A DNA stretch of 64,000 nt from Taenia hydatigena (Eukaryota; Platyhelminthes; Cestoda; Cyclophyllidea; Taeniidae), in contig JADWOT020000007.1 in NCBI GenBank assembly GCA_036345935.2, positions 8,220,098 to 8,284,097 of the forward strand, given 5' to 3'. Shown piece by piece: positions 1 through 12,218 of the stretch. Every line of letters starts with the position of its first letter. Within the stretch, counting starts at the first letter, position 1. The notes below the pieces were generated by a model that saw only the letters and a list, made by a program, of their open reading frames with translations, was not told the origin of the DNA and made no database searches. Made by a program: the position numbers and the translations under genes.

Positions 1-2418
1 TCGCCATCGCAGGAGGAGTCGGCTGCGATAATCAGTCACCCGTTTAAAAGAAAGCGCCTTGTAAAAATGTCTTGGTCATGCTGCACTTCCAACATGGTAC
101 AGCAGTCCAATGAACCCCAGTGAATGCATCCTACACAGCCTTATAAACTTCGTATATAAGAACACATGAAACTGGACTGCGTGCTCAAATATTCATGCTG
201 TACTTTATAAGAAGATGCAGTGCTGATTTCCAAAGCCCCCAACTGCGTCAAAATGGGCAAATTATGTCCTGCGGGCGTTGGCAAGTAGATTGAATGCCTA
301 CACATTCAGAAGTACGAGATTAATTCCCAAAGTAGGTTCGTTAGCTGACAGATCAACAGCTTAATAAAAGCACCAACTTAACATTGGTCTAGTTGCCTGC
401 AATTTAGCCCAAAAATTTGCACTTTTTGCATTTGCTACGTCAATAGGCATAGAAACTTCTAACTGCGTTCATTAATACGGCCAATCAAGAGGCCAGTCTG
501 ATTGTGGTTGCGGCTGCGATCACAGGTCGTAAAGCTCATCGGACTTGAGCTGGTGTCCTCCTAATTGAATAACGTATGGGGAGCGTAAAGTAAGTCACTC
601 CAAAGTGAAACCAGTGTTGCCCAATCCCAAAATCGCCTTTACTTGGTGTCCTTCGAGAATTCAAGTTTAATTCAGCCATTATCAAGCAGCGAATAACCAT
701 TGTACATTAAAGCGTTCGAAAGGACACTTAAAGTTAAACGTCAATTTATGTGAATTCAAGCTCAGTTCTCCCCTCCTCCCTCCATATGCACCCAAGAGCA
801 TAAGAGGAGAAAACGAAGTAACGAAAATCCCATGATTTGTCACTACTATATTTCACTTTATAAAAAAGGGCGATGTGTTGCTGAAGCACCAGTACCAAGT
901 ACTCTGTGCGCTCACAGAGACCTGTGTGATGTTCAATCTTTCAACAAGTTTATTTTACGCTACGGCCACAGAGCAATACACGAGGACACTGTTGCGACTA
1001 TTAACAGTGCACGCCTGCAACACGATTATGATCGTTCTATAAATGCAAGGGACGCGGCATCAAAATTCGGAACAGAGGAACTGCCTTCGATTAAAATGTC
1101 AGCAGCCTAAGCGGTCCGAAGTGGTCGAATGATGCGATGATTAGGCGGAATAACTGGCTATACTGAGGGAAGGCTGCAAACATGGTCTATGAGATGACGC
1201 CCCCATAACCGGAATGATACGAATCTAGTACATAACTCATCGCTTGACATGCAGAAAGCGCCTACGATTCTGCTCCGAATTTACCCATTGCATGAATGCA
1301 GTTTACAAAACTTTTCGTGTATCGCTTCTTAACATTTATTTTAAAAGCTTTTAGCAGCTCACAGAATGCCGTCATGGAATAGCTCGACATAAATACGCTT
1401 AAGCGCGGTAAGTGCTACTCCATGTGGCATAGAGACAAGCCCAGTGCGTTATCTCCGCGTTATTTCTGTCGCCTGTTACACCAAATGCGCCATCGACGGG
1501 AAAAATTGAAAAAGGGTGAAAGTGAGAATCACCTAAGGTCTGGAATGTCTTCCGCATGTAACCCACATTTTGGGGGGGATATATCATTTGCCACATCATG
1601 CCTGTCACAACAAATGTTTGCTTATGTGTAGTAATATCAGCTAGGGCAGCTAAGTGCCCGCAATTCCGGCTTTCGAACTCCAAGCAATCAAGGTATAAAA
1701 CGACAGTCATAATCACTCAGCCGCATCCTCTTCCCTACTTCTGCGTCCCTTTCATACCATTCATATGTGTCCACTGCAGTGCCGCCTGCTGTGCTCGAAT
1801 ATTGATTTTACCAGTTTGAAAGGTACGGGATGCCCGCTGACACGACCAGTCAGAGATGAATTGAGGAAGAAGTGTGTAAGACTTGCAAATCGCACTTGTA
1901 CCATGTTACTACGTGTGGCGGTTTTCTTGTACAGCGACACGGCGTGGTGATCGCACAGGTTATGCGAGCTTGCACATCAGTGAAAAGCCTTCGGCTCAAG
2001 TTTACGAAAGAAGTCCCCTACTTTGCTGTAATAACCAATTGCTTCAGCCAAAATATAGGGGATAATCCGGAAGATTTCATCAAAAAAGCATGAAACAGAG
2101 GTTCCTGAGCACCAATTTCATGCTTTCAAAAGTGAGTTTGGTGATGTTTGCAGAGGATATGCGTGTCAAAGGAAATTGGTAAAGTCTCACAGCGGATGCT
2201 GAATAAATCAGATCTACCCGTGACATTACTAAGAAAAATCTGGAGTAAGCCATCATAATGTGGTTCGTTTAAGGTAATAAGAGATCACCAGCCAGTTTTG
2301 GTCACCTCTCTTATCTAGCCAACCGGAAATGCCTATCAACAAACTAAAATTCTCAAGTGCTGCCTAGAAGTGATTGGAAGGATGCGTGGAGTTCATAGCA
2401 ACCAGCTCTACAAAAGAA
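1..2418 (+). repeat. Left arm of a 2.4-kb inverted repeat (IR1)
   Basis: This segment is matched in reverse complement by 21477-23926. In the inner 320 bases I count about eight differences, so identity there is about 97-98%. Other parts look closer to 95%. A 23-base block present in the right arm (23825-23847) is missing here between positions 79 and 80. The match runs to the window edge, so the true outer end is not visible. Two open frames are shared by both arms (832-1110 plus and 1399-1716 minus). Nearly all differences inside them change the amino acid, so I do not regard them as genes. The segment could be a recent inverted segmental duplication, a repeat family, or the alternative haplotype joined in reverse. 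Confidence 0.9.
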
Positions 2419-4262
2419 ATCACACGTTTATATATTTTAATAATATGCCATGTCTTTGGTATCTTCAATGAAAATACTAACAGCGTCTGGAGTGTGGCGA
2501 TTGAAGCACGGCCAAATTGAAATACCGATGCACCCTGTGATATATGACTTAGTAAAATAGGTATAAAATGTGCCATTAATGCAACATGGATGACACAGGA
2601 GACTAATCATGAACAGGTGTGCATAGCATCAAAATATTGGCAAAACCAGCACAGATTGTGAGGTTCGTGTTCCTTTGCACAGCTCTGGAAAACAGGTGAT
2701 CCTAAACGCACCATACTGTCATTAGCTTTGTTTGACCTATACTGACGAGGGCCTTTTTGAGGAATTCGGCTTTGTACTGATCCGACGTTGCGACCATGGT
2801 AAAGTCGGCATTTTTTCAAAGGTCTCAAAAGTTTAATGAATAGCCCACAAGGCGGTACTGAAGAGGATTAACAGTGCAATCACAATCTAGACCACTTGAA
2901 CATGCCTTGAAGGGGGATGGACAAAATGTTTACGCCGATTTACTAGCAATATCTGACTATTATTCACCTACGTGGAGACGGAGGGCGAAGCATATGCTCG
3001 ACTGTTTTGATTACCACCCACTATGACTCACCAACCGCTGAGTTGAGTGCATGACAGAATTATGATTTCTTGGAGGGTAGATGAAATCGACTAGCTTTAG
3101 AACACATAAGATGGTTAGAATAGGGTGAAGGGCAGATGCACTTTCCGCGGTTGACATACGTGCCAACCGACTTCTGATATTCCCTCAATCATACCATTAG
3201 TCAGACACTTCAATCTCCTTTCCATAGAGAGACACTTGATACATTCAAGGCTATTCAATGCCATGCGTGATGTCGATTTCCTCTAAATGATATTGATACA
3301 GGCTTAGCGCACTATCCTGACATAACCGATTCCAGAGGGTATTAAAGCTTGTCACGTCAAATCCGTCAGCTGTAAGGCAAAAAACGAGGAGCAGGCAAAA
3401 ACCGTCTCTAGAGTGTGACGATTCCTGCACGCAATCCGAAATATGTCTGCTTTTGGCCGCGATGCTTATAATAGCAGATGTTTGTTGCTGCTTATAAACC
3501 AAAAGTGCACCTTGGTGTAGTAAACTCTCCTTCCTTGAAAGCAAAGAAATAGAACTTAAGCTGCCATCAAATTATATGAAACATTTTCTTCAATTCAGCC
3601 ATGAGGCTTTCATGCTAATTAGGCCGCGTTAGGAAACCTACTAAGACAATTTTTCACAGAGAACGAGTCCCATAAGGATTTTCTAATGATTGGGCACAAC
3701 AATCAAACGAAGAAACGACAGTTCACAAATATATTATGGGACAAACTGTCTATAATGAAAATTGCACGGAAAAGCTAACCTGTTAGTATGCAGCATATGC
3801 ATCCACAATGCACAAACAAAGATGGTCCGTTGTTAAACCCGCAGCACAGACAGGCATAGATGTTCTTTGTTGCGTTTTGAGCATGCTTTGTTATTAGTCC
3901 GCCTTAAATACTCGTTGAGGGCATTTATAGCGATTGGCCATCTAACATTTGCCTGCTTCATCAGAATCAAGCTTTGAAAGCTTTGTCAAAATGCAGACTT
4001 TATATTTGCGTGGTGTTATTTGTTTCACGGCAAAGTTATTTTGTTTATAACAGGCTCTAAAATTAGTAGTGATGTCGAATAAGATACAGAAATCATGCCA
4101 CATTTTATGGGTATGTCTGAAACAATCTCAATACAACACCTTAGTAGGAATAATTTTTGCCGACTCTAACTGGGTTTTTGAAATAATTAAAGGTCGTAAG
4201 CCTAATTTTACTTTACACATTATTTTTTCTAAAGTACTAAATTGAAAAATCGGCGCCTCCGT
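2419..4262. other. Non-coding spacer inside IR1
   Basis: I see no gene, RNA or clear repeat here. Open frames are short and unrecognisable; the longest, 97 codons at 3251-3544 on the minus strand, has no motif. The stretch is AT-rich, especially just before the tRNA-like sequence at 4263. Confidence 0.6.
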
Positions 4263-4345
4263 GTCGCGATGGCCGAGTGGTTAAGGCAATGGACTCGAAA
4301 TCCATTAGGAATTCCCCTCGCGCAGGTTCAAATCCTGCTCTAAAA
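4263..4345 (+). tRNA. tRNA-Ser(CGA)-like sequence, acceptor stem broken
   Basis: The sequence begins with GTCGCGA followed by the A-box TGGCCGAGTGG. The D arm is that of a eukaryotic serine tRNA. The anticodon stem ATGGA/TCCAT encloses the loop CTCGAAA, with anticodon CGA at 4296-4298. A long class-II variable arm follows, then a perfect T arm GCAGG-TTCAAAT-CCTGC containing the B-box GGTTCAAATCC. The 3' acceptor strand should be close to TCGCGAC. It reads TCTAAAA instead, so only three of seven acceptor pairs form. It is therefore probably a tRNA pseudogene or the head of a tRNA-Ser-derived SINE rather than a working tRNA. The intact A and B boxes could still support Pol III transcription. 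Confidence 0.6.
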
Positions 4346-5660
4346 GACCATCCGGTTCTGCCATCGTCTCCCAATCCCTCTTGCGCACCAGCGCGCGATA
4401 GGTATGCACCACTCGTTCACTCGACGCAGCTGCAGTTACACAGTTGTGAGAGGTCATTGCGGTGGACCAATAGCAGCATGTATTGCAAAGAAGTCATAGG
4501 AGTTGCAGAAGATAGAAAGGATTTACTGGCGATCGCTTACTGGCGCCACAGGCGGAATCCAGACCTGAGCAGAAAACGCTCAATTAATTCCTGGTCCATC
4601 GCTTAGTCCACCCGACCATGGAGACGTGTTTTCAACCCCACCATCCCCCGTCGACAGAACCATGCAGACGTACCCTATATCATTGCACTGCTTGAGCTCA
4701 CCACTGAACATCAATGGCATTACCATCATCAATGCTGCGGCTATTGTCCATGGCCGTTGCTTACACGATTACGGGCAGGTATGCTGGTACATGTGCAACT
4801 CGTATTTAAACATCGAGTGGGTCTTGTAGTTAGGGATAGTTGTAAAACCAAACACCAGGCATGACATGGTAGATTAGGTGGGAGATCTAAATGGCCCCGT
4901 TTCAAGCCCGGGCTGCAGCAAGTTCACTATTGCACTCTCGCCCACCCATCCCTTCCTTTGCATAAGCCTCTACGCATGCGGACATGGTGGGGAATGAGGC
5001 ACTACGAAGACGACCAGAGTGAAGCAAAGAAGGTTGTTCATGTCATCTGTGTGGAGAGCAATAATCGCTACCACGACGTACGTGAGAATCAAGCTCACGC
5101 AAGCATATTGATTAAAACAACAATCTTTCGCCCTCATCATCCGGCTATTGCCTGGCGCCTCGATACTTCCTTTCAATCTCATCTACCCCAACTTCACCAC
5201 AACATGACTTCCTCACCACTTGCACACCTGCTCACCTTAACACCACACGCATCGACGGTGCCCTCGGCGATCCACCCTTCACTCATTCTACTAACCTTGC
5301 TCGCCACCTGTTCACAACTTCACCAGTGTCCTAATAACGTCATTCCAATGACCGTCGCTCCCGATCCACCGGTGCTATATATGGCTATACTTACCCGCTT
5401 GGGTGGCTGAACGACCTACGTTTTGAAGCGATGAGAGCACAGGCGGCTCAGTGCCGGTGTTTGCAATGCCCCCATCCGCTGCATATTAGCCACTACTCAA
5501 TACCGTGGGATGTGGTCTGGTGAAATGTGTTGTGATGTGGTGCGGGAACAGTCTCGGTAACAGCAAGAGAGGCAGCATGTGGACGTGAGATTGTATCTGG
5601 AGGGAGTGGCATGGGGTGGGCCATTGCTACTACCTAAAACTAAACTGGGACGGTTTACTT
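4346..5660. other. GC-richer patch after the tRNA-like head, possibly old repeat
   Basis: This stretch is visibly richer in G+C than its flanks and begins directly after the tRNA-Ser-like sequence. It includes a 150-codon open frame at 4958-5410 (plus) with no recognisable domain and a biased, His/Pro/Thr-rich composition. A frame ending at 4606 contains a Trp/Arg-rich stretch that vaguely recalls LINE C-termini, which is too weak to call. The body of a tRNA-headed retroelement would fit the layout, but no poly(A) tail or target-site duplication was found. Confidence 0.3.
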
Positions 5661-7225
5661 TTAAGTCGAGCACTGAAGTAAGTGTGATTTGAACTGATGT
5701 GAGGTTCCTTTCTTTCGTCTATGCAAAAAAAATTCCATGTTGATACTGCCATCACAACATAAATGAGTAGACTGGCTTTCATTGTTATTAAAATTAGGAT
5801 TCGTCGAAATTAAGGCCATTTCTTTTACCAAATCTAATTTTACTACCTTAGGGTTAATTTTCTAACCAACTTAACGGCGATCTGTTGTCAACATATAAGT
5901 GCCCGTGCATGGAATTCAAATCTTTCCGTACAGATCGGCGTAGCATTACCTGGGTATTTGGCGGGCAAGTGTGCCTGATACTGCCAGCATTTTGTACTTC
6001 CGGCCGATAGTCATTTCATCGGGCAGATACGAGTCACTTTTGTTTACCGTCATTGGCTCGTGCTTGACATAAAATTTCAATTTAAAGGACTAAGTACCTA
6101 CTGAGAAAGCAATCCTCGCGCATTCTGACAGGCAATTGTTTGGCAAAGTTAATCAACAGTGAGTGCGGCCCACACAAATGCTGCTGTTGCCATTTGGTGG
6201 CAAAAAGCGGGTTTGTCTCGAGTGCGCATGGGCGAGTGCTTGTGCATCCTCTCAAAGCATGCGTTTCCTTACTATATTTATGCTTGACTAGGAAGCAGCG
6301 TGTGTGATTTAATTGCAGCTCAGCGACAATACTCGGTATTCGCGGAAACGGCTTTGGGTGCATCTACAACTACCCGAAACGCCACTCTGATAAGTAGCTT
6401 TAACTTAGCCTCGGGTCAATTGCTTTGAATTTAAGACAGGAACCAATATACTTTAATTCTTCACAGGATCTAGTATTCATGTTATAAGCGGTGAATACGA
6501 CCTCATACCTAATCATGCCTCCATTGATAATCTATTGTAGGGAATCGTTATGCTAAGCTTCGTGTTCTAGACTGCAATTCTCCACATGCGATACTTACCT
6601 TCCAACTTGGAAAGATAGTTCATAACTCGTTGAGTAGGCGTGTTAGATTAGAAGGTCTCAATTTAGTTACTTGGATTCGATAAGCAAAGCTGTTGAAGTT
6701 TCAAAATTGCCATTTAGATGCATACTTTAGCAGCTGAAAATCCAAGGAAATAAATAAAGCTTTTGCATTGACCATATTGCACTTGCATAATGTCGGCATC
6801 CGTGGTCCCCTTAAAGACCTACAGAACAGCTCTCCATCCGTCCTCCCAAGCTGTGGACGTGCATGTGGTCTAATCAATCCAACCAGTTGCCTTGCAATTT
6901 GCAGCGCGCATTGAGGCTTCAATCAAAAAGGGATATCAAAAGGTCTTGTACACTTATTATCAGCGGCAAGAATGTCATTAAAGTTCACTCCATGGCTCAA
7001 GTTTAATGGCGGTAGACGTAAAAGAGAAGATTTATTCAGTGTGCATACTTCCATAGTTTACTGCTTAAAAAGCACCAAAAATGCTTCCTCCAGAATATTC
7101 CTTTTTAAAGTAGAAAACCATGCTTATGAGCACTTTTTGCCACCGCTGTCAATGTGCGCACGTGCCTTGCTTCCATGCATCTTCATCTATTTCCGCTTGT
7201 TAGATAAATGGTTTGCCGAGCAGAA

Positions 7226-7307
7226 GTGCGCATTTTACTATGCCTTTAGTATTGAATTATTAGTGGAAACCAAGCTACCGGTACTTTCATGCTGATAAGC
7301 GCAAGTC
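7226..7307 (+). repeat. Short direct repeat, copy 1
   Basis: About 80 bases starting GTGCGCATTTTACTATGCC recur in the same orientation at 8658-8741. Both copies contain the shared core AAGCTACCGGTACTTT. They differ by scattered substitutions and small indels, by eye about 82-85% identity. The copies begin and end at about the same bases, which suggests a dispersed short element or the conserved end of a larger one. Confidence 0.75.
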
Positions 7308-8657
7308 ACATTCTGCTCTTTGCTTAAGCTTATCGAAGGTTGGGTATTGATGGAGCCTAATAAAAGTTCGTTTGGCTAAAGGAGATGGGAAAACAGCTAT
7401 CTAGCGATTGCTGCAGTTGCATTAGCAGCAACAAGTTCATTATTGACCTCGCCTGTGCTACAATAGCTAAAGCATGTCACTGAAAGTCCAATTTTGTGCT
7501 TGGCACATCCATTTTTGCTCTCACTACTAGTGCGAATGAATTACTGAGAATTTTTGCAAACGAGGACAATGGCTGGGCCAATCGCAATCTCACGTAGTGC
7601 GCAAATCTCGTAGAAATTTTTACAGTGTGCAATACAGTCCACGCACATGTCGACAATCAAGCCTTTTTGAGTAAATGCGAATTCCTCGTTCATTTTCTCC
7701 CTATGCTAACCTTACTTAGTTGTGAGAAGAAGGCATTTGAAGCGGATGCAGACCGCGGCTATCAGTCACTGAACTTATTCGGGTCTGGCATACGGAAATA
7801 TAAAAGTGTTACTAATGTTAATTAGGTAGAATCATTGGAAACAGCAATCTACTTTGGAAGAAACAGCAACAAGAGGAGCAAACAAGCCTGTCGATTAAGG
7901 CACTCACTGAGCCCATTCGCTAAGAACAAATTTTGCAGCCACTTATGACTACAAGATGCACTTCAATGCAAAGAAATGCTTCTCATCAAGTTATAAGATT
8001 ATTGGAACCATTAATCGGAAACGCCTGCATTATCGTAACTAAATGGAGTAAACGGAACCCTTAGAAGTGGTCTCGCCCATGCTACCATTCCATTAAAGTC
8101 AAATGGATTCTAAGATCCGGCAGCAAGGTTGAATTAGTCATAGTCTAGCTATTCGTAAGAAAGGAGAAGCTGAGGTAAAAATTGAATTAATTAATTTCGA
8201 TTTGCGACCCATAAACCACTTTGGTAGAAAGAACCTTTTCTTTAATGAAAGCTTCGGTTCTCGACAGCGCTGCAATAGCGGTTGGTTCAGTCGTCTGAAT
8301 TCTTATACTGAAGAACTCCTAAATAGCAAATGAATGTCTCGGTCGTCAAGATTAATTCAAATAACTTCCGTTGCCATGATGAGCGATTAATCCCGTGACC
8401 TTTCTACGCATACAAAACGCATTCAGTGGTGAGGCTAGATAACTCCACTGCCAGCTGACCCACTTGCAAGCAAGCCAGTCAATCGACGACTCATCATGTA
8501 TTTGAACATATCACCGACAACTTGCCACTTTTGTCATAATCACTGTGCTTACTGTAATCATTGCGTTGCAGACATTACAGCACACTGATCGAGGTGTAGA
8601 ATAGCATTCAGATAATTTGTGTCGCAGCGATATCCTTGCCGCCTTCTGATGTGATGT

Positions 8658-8741
8658 GTGCGCATTTTTTACTATGCCTTTGAGATTGGATTATTAGTTG
8701 TAACTAAGCTACCGGTACTTTTACGCTAATTAGCACAAGTC
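8658..8741 (+). repeat. Short direct repeat, copy 2
   Basis: Partner of 7226-7307, about 1.43 kb downstream in the same orientation. It shares CTATGCCTTT near the start, the core CTAAGCTACCGGTACTTT and a CACAAGTC-type end. No coding sense is apparent in either copy. Confidence 0.75.
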
Positions 8742-8850
8742 CTTGTAGAGGGCTCCTTCTCTCTCTTCTGGTCACCGTTGTTAGTAGAAGTCTGAGTATG
8801 CTTTGACATCTTTATTATAGAGGGTGAAAATTATACAGCTAGGCAAGATG

Positions 8851-10260
8851 TGGGATTCAGGCCGGGGAAGAGTCACGCTCTTGCGAGTCTCCACGCCGCT
8901 TCGCCACGAGGTTTAAACTGTTTTCCCGCCTCTGTCTAAGTCTGTCGTAGGGTGGATGAATGGAATGTGGCCCTAAGCACAAATAGGCACCGGTTAAGGC
9001 AGTCGCCAGCAACTTATAAATGTGCATGACACTTGAGGGCTTTTGAAATTCTAAGAAAAGCGCGGTATGCTTCCACATCTGCCCATTGCCTTGCACATAT
9101 TCAGTTGCTAGTGTGTTTTTGAAATCCATCAGTTTCTATATGTTTTGATAAAGAGCTGGCCTTAAAAATTAGCGCCTTAAGCCGTAGGAAAAGTTAGTGA
9201 AGAACAAGACAATCGTTTCGAGCATTGTGCCTTCATGAGTGCTGGTTTGACCTACTTCCCCGATCAAAAAGAAAAGAGACCGCGTTTCCATCACCCACTC
9301 TAAACTATCTTCCTTCAGGCAACCCAGCATAGCAATGCACTTGACATATGCGACGCATGCAAGGCGAGATCGAATGTGCCACTGAAGTGGAAGAATAGGT
9401 CTGCGTAGACAGCAGGTGAGTAAGTGACGAGAAGGAGGGGAGAGGTGAGGTGAGTGCTGATGCAAATTAGCACCAGAAGAGACAGATATACGTGCGCAGC
9501 AATGCACAGCATGGCGTAATTCTAAGAAGCTGTGCAGTGATGGCAAAGCAAGGCTGCAGGCGCAAGTGATGGTTGCAGGATGGACTTAGTGTGGAATTAG
9601 CGCGTTCGGATTAGCAAGATTCTGGTAAGGCTAGTCCAGAAACTATGATTGTGAATGTTAGTGACAGTTCTCGTTTCGCAGTAAATGATCCCAACTCTTC
9701 GGTGGTGAGGCCGACAAAGAAATGACAAGGATTGTGTGAGAGTAAACCAAACTTGAGCCTGTGCACATTAAATAAATTGTACTGTCTGAGGTTCTCTCCC
9801 TGCACAGGCTTCCAACAACGCCTCCTCTTCTATAGCCACTCACCCACCTGGTAAAAGTAACTGAGCAGAGGGGGTGGAAGGGTTGTTGTCCAGTACAAGG
9901 CGCAAACCACTCCACTGCCCCTCACTCCAAAGGCGCATTGAAAGCAATAAAACTATTAAAGTGTCTGAGTGAATTGCTGGTAAATGAAAATAATATTGAC
10001 GAAAATAACAATTTGGAAAGGAGCAATGAACCTCGAGACTGCCTCTCGATCCAGCCTCTTAACACGCCGCACTGGTGAGCAGCCTTCGCAATCCACACAG
10101 CGGATATCCGGTATGCCGCGGGATTGAGCGAGTGGATAGATGTGGTTTCGTGCGCAATGCTCTTCTGTTTGCTGAGGGGCGGCGCTGTTTTGAGATGCGA
10201 GAGAAGGCGGTGTCGTGATGTTACGCAAAGTGCCTTGGTTTAAACGAGATCCGGTTAGGA
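8851..10260. other. GC-richer non-coding patch, probable old repeat
   Basis: G+C is higher than in the flanks, and several moderately long minus-strand frames overlap (8857-9129, 9169-9546, 9658-9915, 9956-10228). None has a recognisable domain, and adjacent frames are not joined by convincing splice sites. A clustered run of medium frames in GC-rich sequence is what decayed retroelements often leave, but I cannot identify a family. Confidence 0.3.
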
Positions 10261-11771
10261 CAGATGCAGCTGTCTGTCTGATATAGGAAAATGAATAAGA
10301 AAACCCATGATAGGAGGTGTTGGCGATGGTTTTTTTGCCAATAAGAAGGGCCCATTGGCAGCCTATCCTTCGAAGGTATTCACGTTCCTATCCTGTGTGA
10401 GGGGATCTTTTATGAAGCCTTTGCTCTGCACAACTTCATTGAGCTTTCTACTGCAGGCATGTAAGTCTGAAATAACGTCCAAATGATTGAAGCCGCTCAT
10501 CGATCTCCTTAACATTGCCATATCAGCAATTACTTAACTCAATGCCGTTGGAGCGATTGGCATATTTGTAATTTACTCCCTGTGTATGCTGTTTTAGTAG
10601 GAACTTCGAAGCAATCTAAGACACGGGACGAACCACCAGAGAAGTAGACAATGCTGGTTGGAGGCAAAATAACCCTCTAGTATGATAAGAGGATATGTCG
10701 CTGGACCCATGCACTAGTTGTATGTGTAGTCTCAACAGAACAGCTTGCACTATCAATCACGATCTGCAGCACATCGCCCGATAGGCAAGCGTTTTGAGAA
10801 AAAACAGCTCAAGCACACTTTTCATGGATTGTATGCTAAATGACATCTTCATCCCTCATATGCCCAGCTCCTCTCGATGTGTGGAAAGATGTTGTAGAAT
10901 TTTGTCCTAGCATGTCAACATGAGTATGCCAATGAGGTCATGCAAACTTCTCCCGCATTCCCTTCGGCGCCTTCATTTCATGATTGCACCACTTAGGGCT
11001 TCATTTCAAGTATATTTGGGTAAAATTTACAATTGGCGACTGCAATGACGGTGTTTCCGGACGTTGAAAGACACTTGACCCATTCTTTGATTGAAACTCA
11101 TCTGCGAAATAGGCGAAAGACTTTACCCACTACCCATTTGTTGATTCAGTATCTTGTCTTCATGTGACTTAGTAAACTGAGCGGTGTTAGCTTTAGTTCG
11201 AACCTCAGATCAACGGGGAACAACAATTGCTAATCGATCACCCGTTCGTTTTCTTGTTTGATGTCCAACCGCTTGAAGAAGTTAAGCAAAGTGGAGTGAG
11301 GTGAAGCCGAGATGAGAAAAATGCTTGATGGCGGCTCCGCATAGTTGTCGATTGGAAGAGTGGACACGCAATAGTTTCTTGTGAAAAAAAGACGTCCGCA
11401 CTCGTGAATATCCTCACCAACAGGAGACGTCAGCCTGCTCGACAATTACACGTTTGAGGGTGTATACGTCCATCAGTTAATGGCAATTCCTCAAATGTCG
11501 AGAGTCCTCTGACCCACACGGTTGTAATTCCTGAGAACGTTTATTGGTTAAGTAAACTTTCCGGTGCCGTGGGTCCGATTGACATCCAGCATAACCTGCC
11601 GTATAAGTTTGCCAAGGACGAATGCATTCGTGCTATTGCTTACGGCAAATTAAGTCCTAAATCCTTCTTTCATTTAAAATTAAAGAAAAAAAAAGAGAAA
11701 CCTCCTTTATGACCAATCTGTCATGCATGTCGGGAGCAGTCCCTGAGTAGCACGCAAAGAGCTCATTCAGT
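10261..11771. other. Non-coding spacer
   Basis: No gene or RNA is seen. A short A-rich run lies at about 11686-11701. Only short, overlapping frames are present around 11230-11445. Confidence 0.55.
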
Positions 11772-12218
11772 TCAACAAGACCAAAACGCTCCTCCACCTT
11801 TCCCATTATATCCACCGTACAACTGCTCAATGTATTCGGGTGCGTCTGCTATAACTTCATTACCTCCTCTGTTGTGCTCAACTAAAAGGACATCACAACC
11901 GGGATGTTTAGAGAACCGAATTGATGCAATGGGTGTGGAACTGTCCCTTTTGTACATCACCCTACACACGCATTGCGGTCTGGTCGTTGTCAGCTGGATC
12001 CAATCGAGATTAAACATCACTAGACTATTTGGGCTAATAAAATGTAAACCGCACTCACCCGTTTTGCTGTTCCATATGAGAATAAACTCTGGTGGGAAAT
12101 AACGCACATGCTGAATCTGTTCATGATCTAAGAGATCATATTTCAGAACGAATTTGTGAGTGGGGGTGAAAATCACAGGGGTCATTCCAAGAAAAAACAT
12201 GGCACATCCAGGGCTCAT
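11772..12218 (-). CDS. Weak candidate exon or gene relic, function unknown
   Basis: An open frame of 148 codons runs on the minus strand and ends in a stop at 11772. Its composition is globular, with alternating hydrophobic strands such as FPPEFILIWNSKTG and LVMFNLDWIQ followed by a charged, Gly-rich tail. That could fit a beta-propeller piece, but no diagnostic motif is present. Frames of this length are near the upper end of what 64 kb of random sequence gives. I see no clear partner exon, Kozak-like start or poly(A) signal, so this may be chance. Confidence 0.2.
   Translation of the reverse strand: MSPGCAMFFLGMTPVIFTPTHKFVLKYDLLDHEQIQHVRYFPPEFILIWNSKTGECGLHFISPNSLVMFNLDWIQLTTTRPQCVCRVMYKRDSSTPIASIRFSKHPGCDVLLVEHNRGGNEVIADAPEYIEQLYGGYNGKGGGAFWSC

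Larger units (their letters stand above)
5661..8850. other. AT-rich non-coding DNA with one direct repeat pair
   Basis: No gene is supported. The longest open frame is 107 codons (6972-7295, plus). It ends inside the first copy of the short direct repeat and matches nothing I recognise. Confidence 0.55.

Noticed and set aside
832..1110. 92-codon frame conserved in both IR1 arms (second copy at 22784-23182)
   Set aside because: The five differences I can see between the arms in this frame all change the amino acid. There is no sign of selection on a protein, and sharing simply follows from the repeat.
1399..1716. 105-codon frame conserved in both IR1 arms (second copy at 22178-22495)
   Set aside because: About fourteen amino-acid changes occur in 105 codons of an otherwise closely similar repeat. 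This is what neutral drift gives.
4958..5410. 150-codon plus-strand frame
   Set aside because: Biased composition in a GC-richer, repeat-like patch with no recognisable domain.
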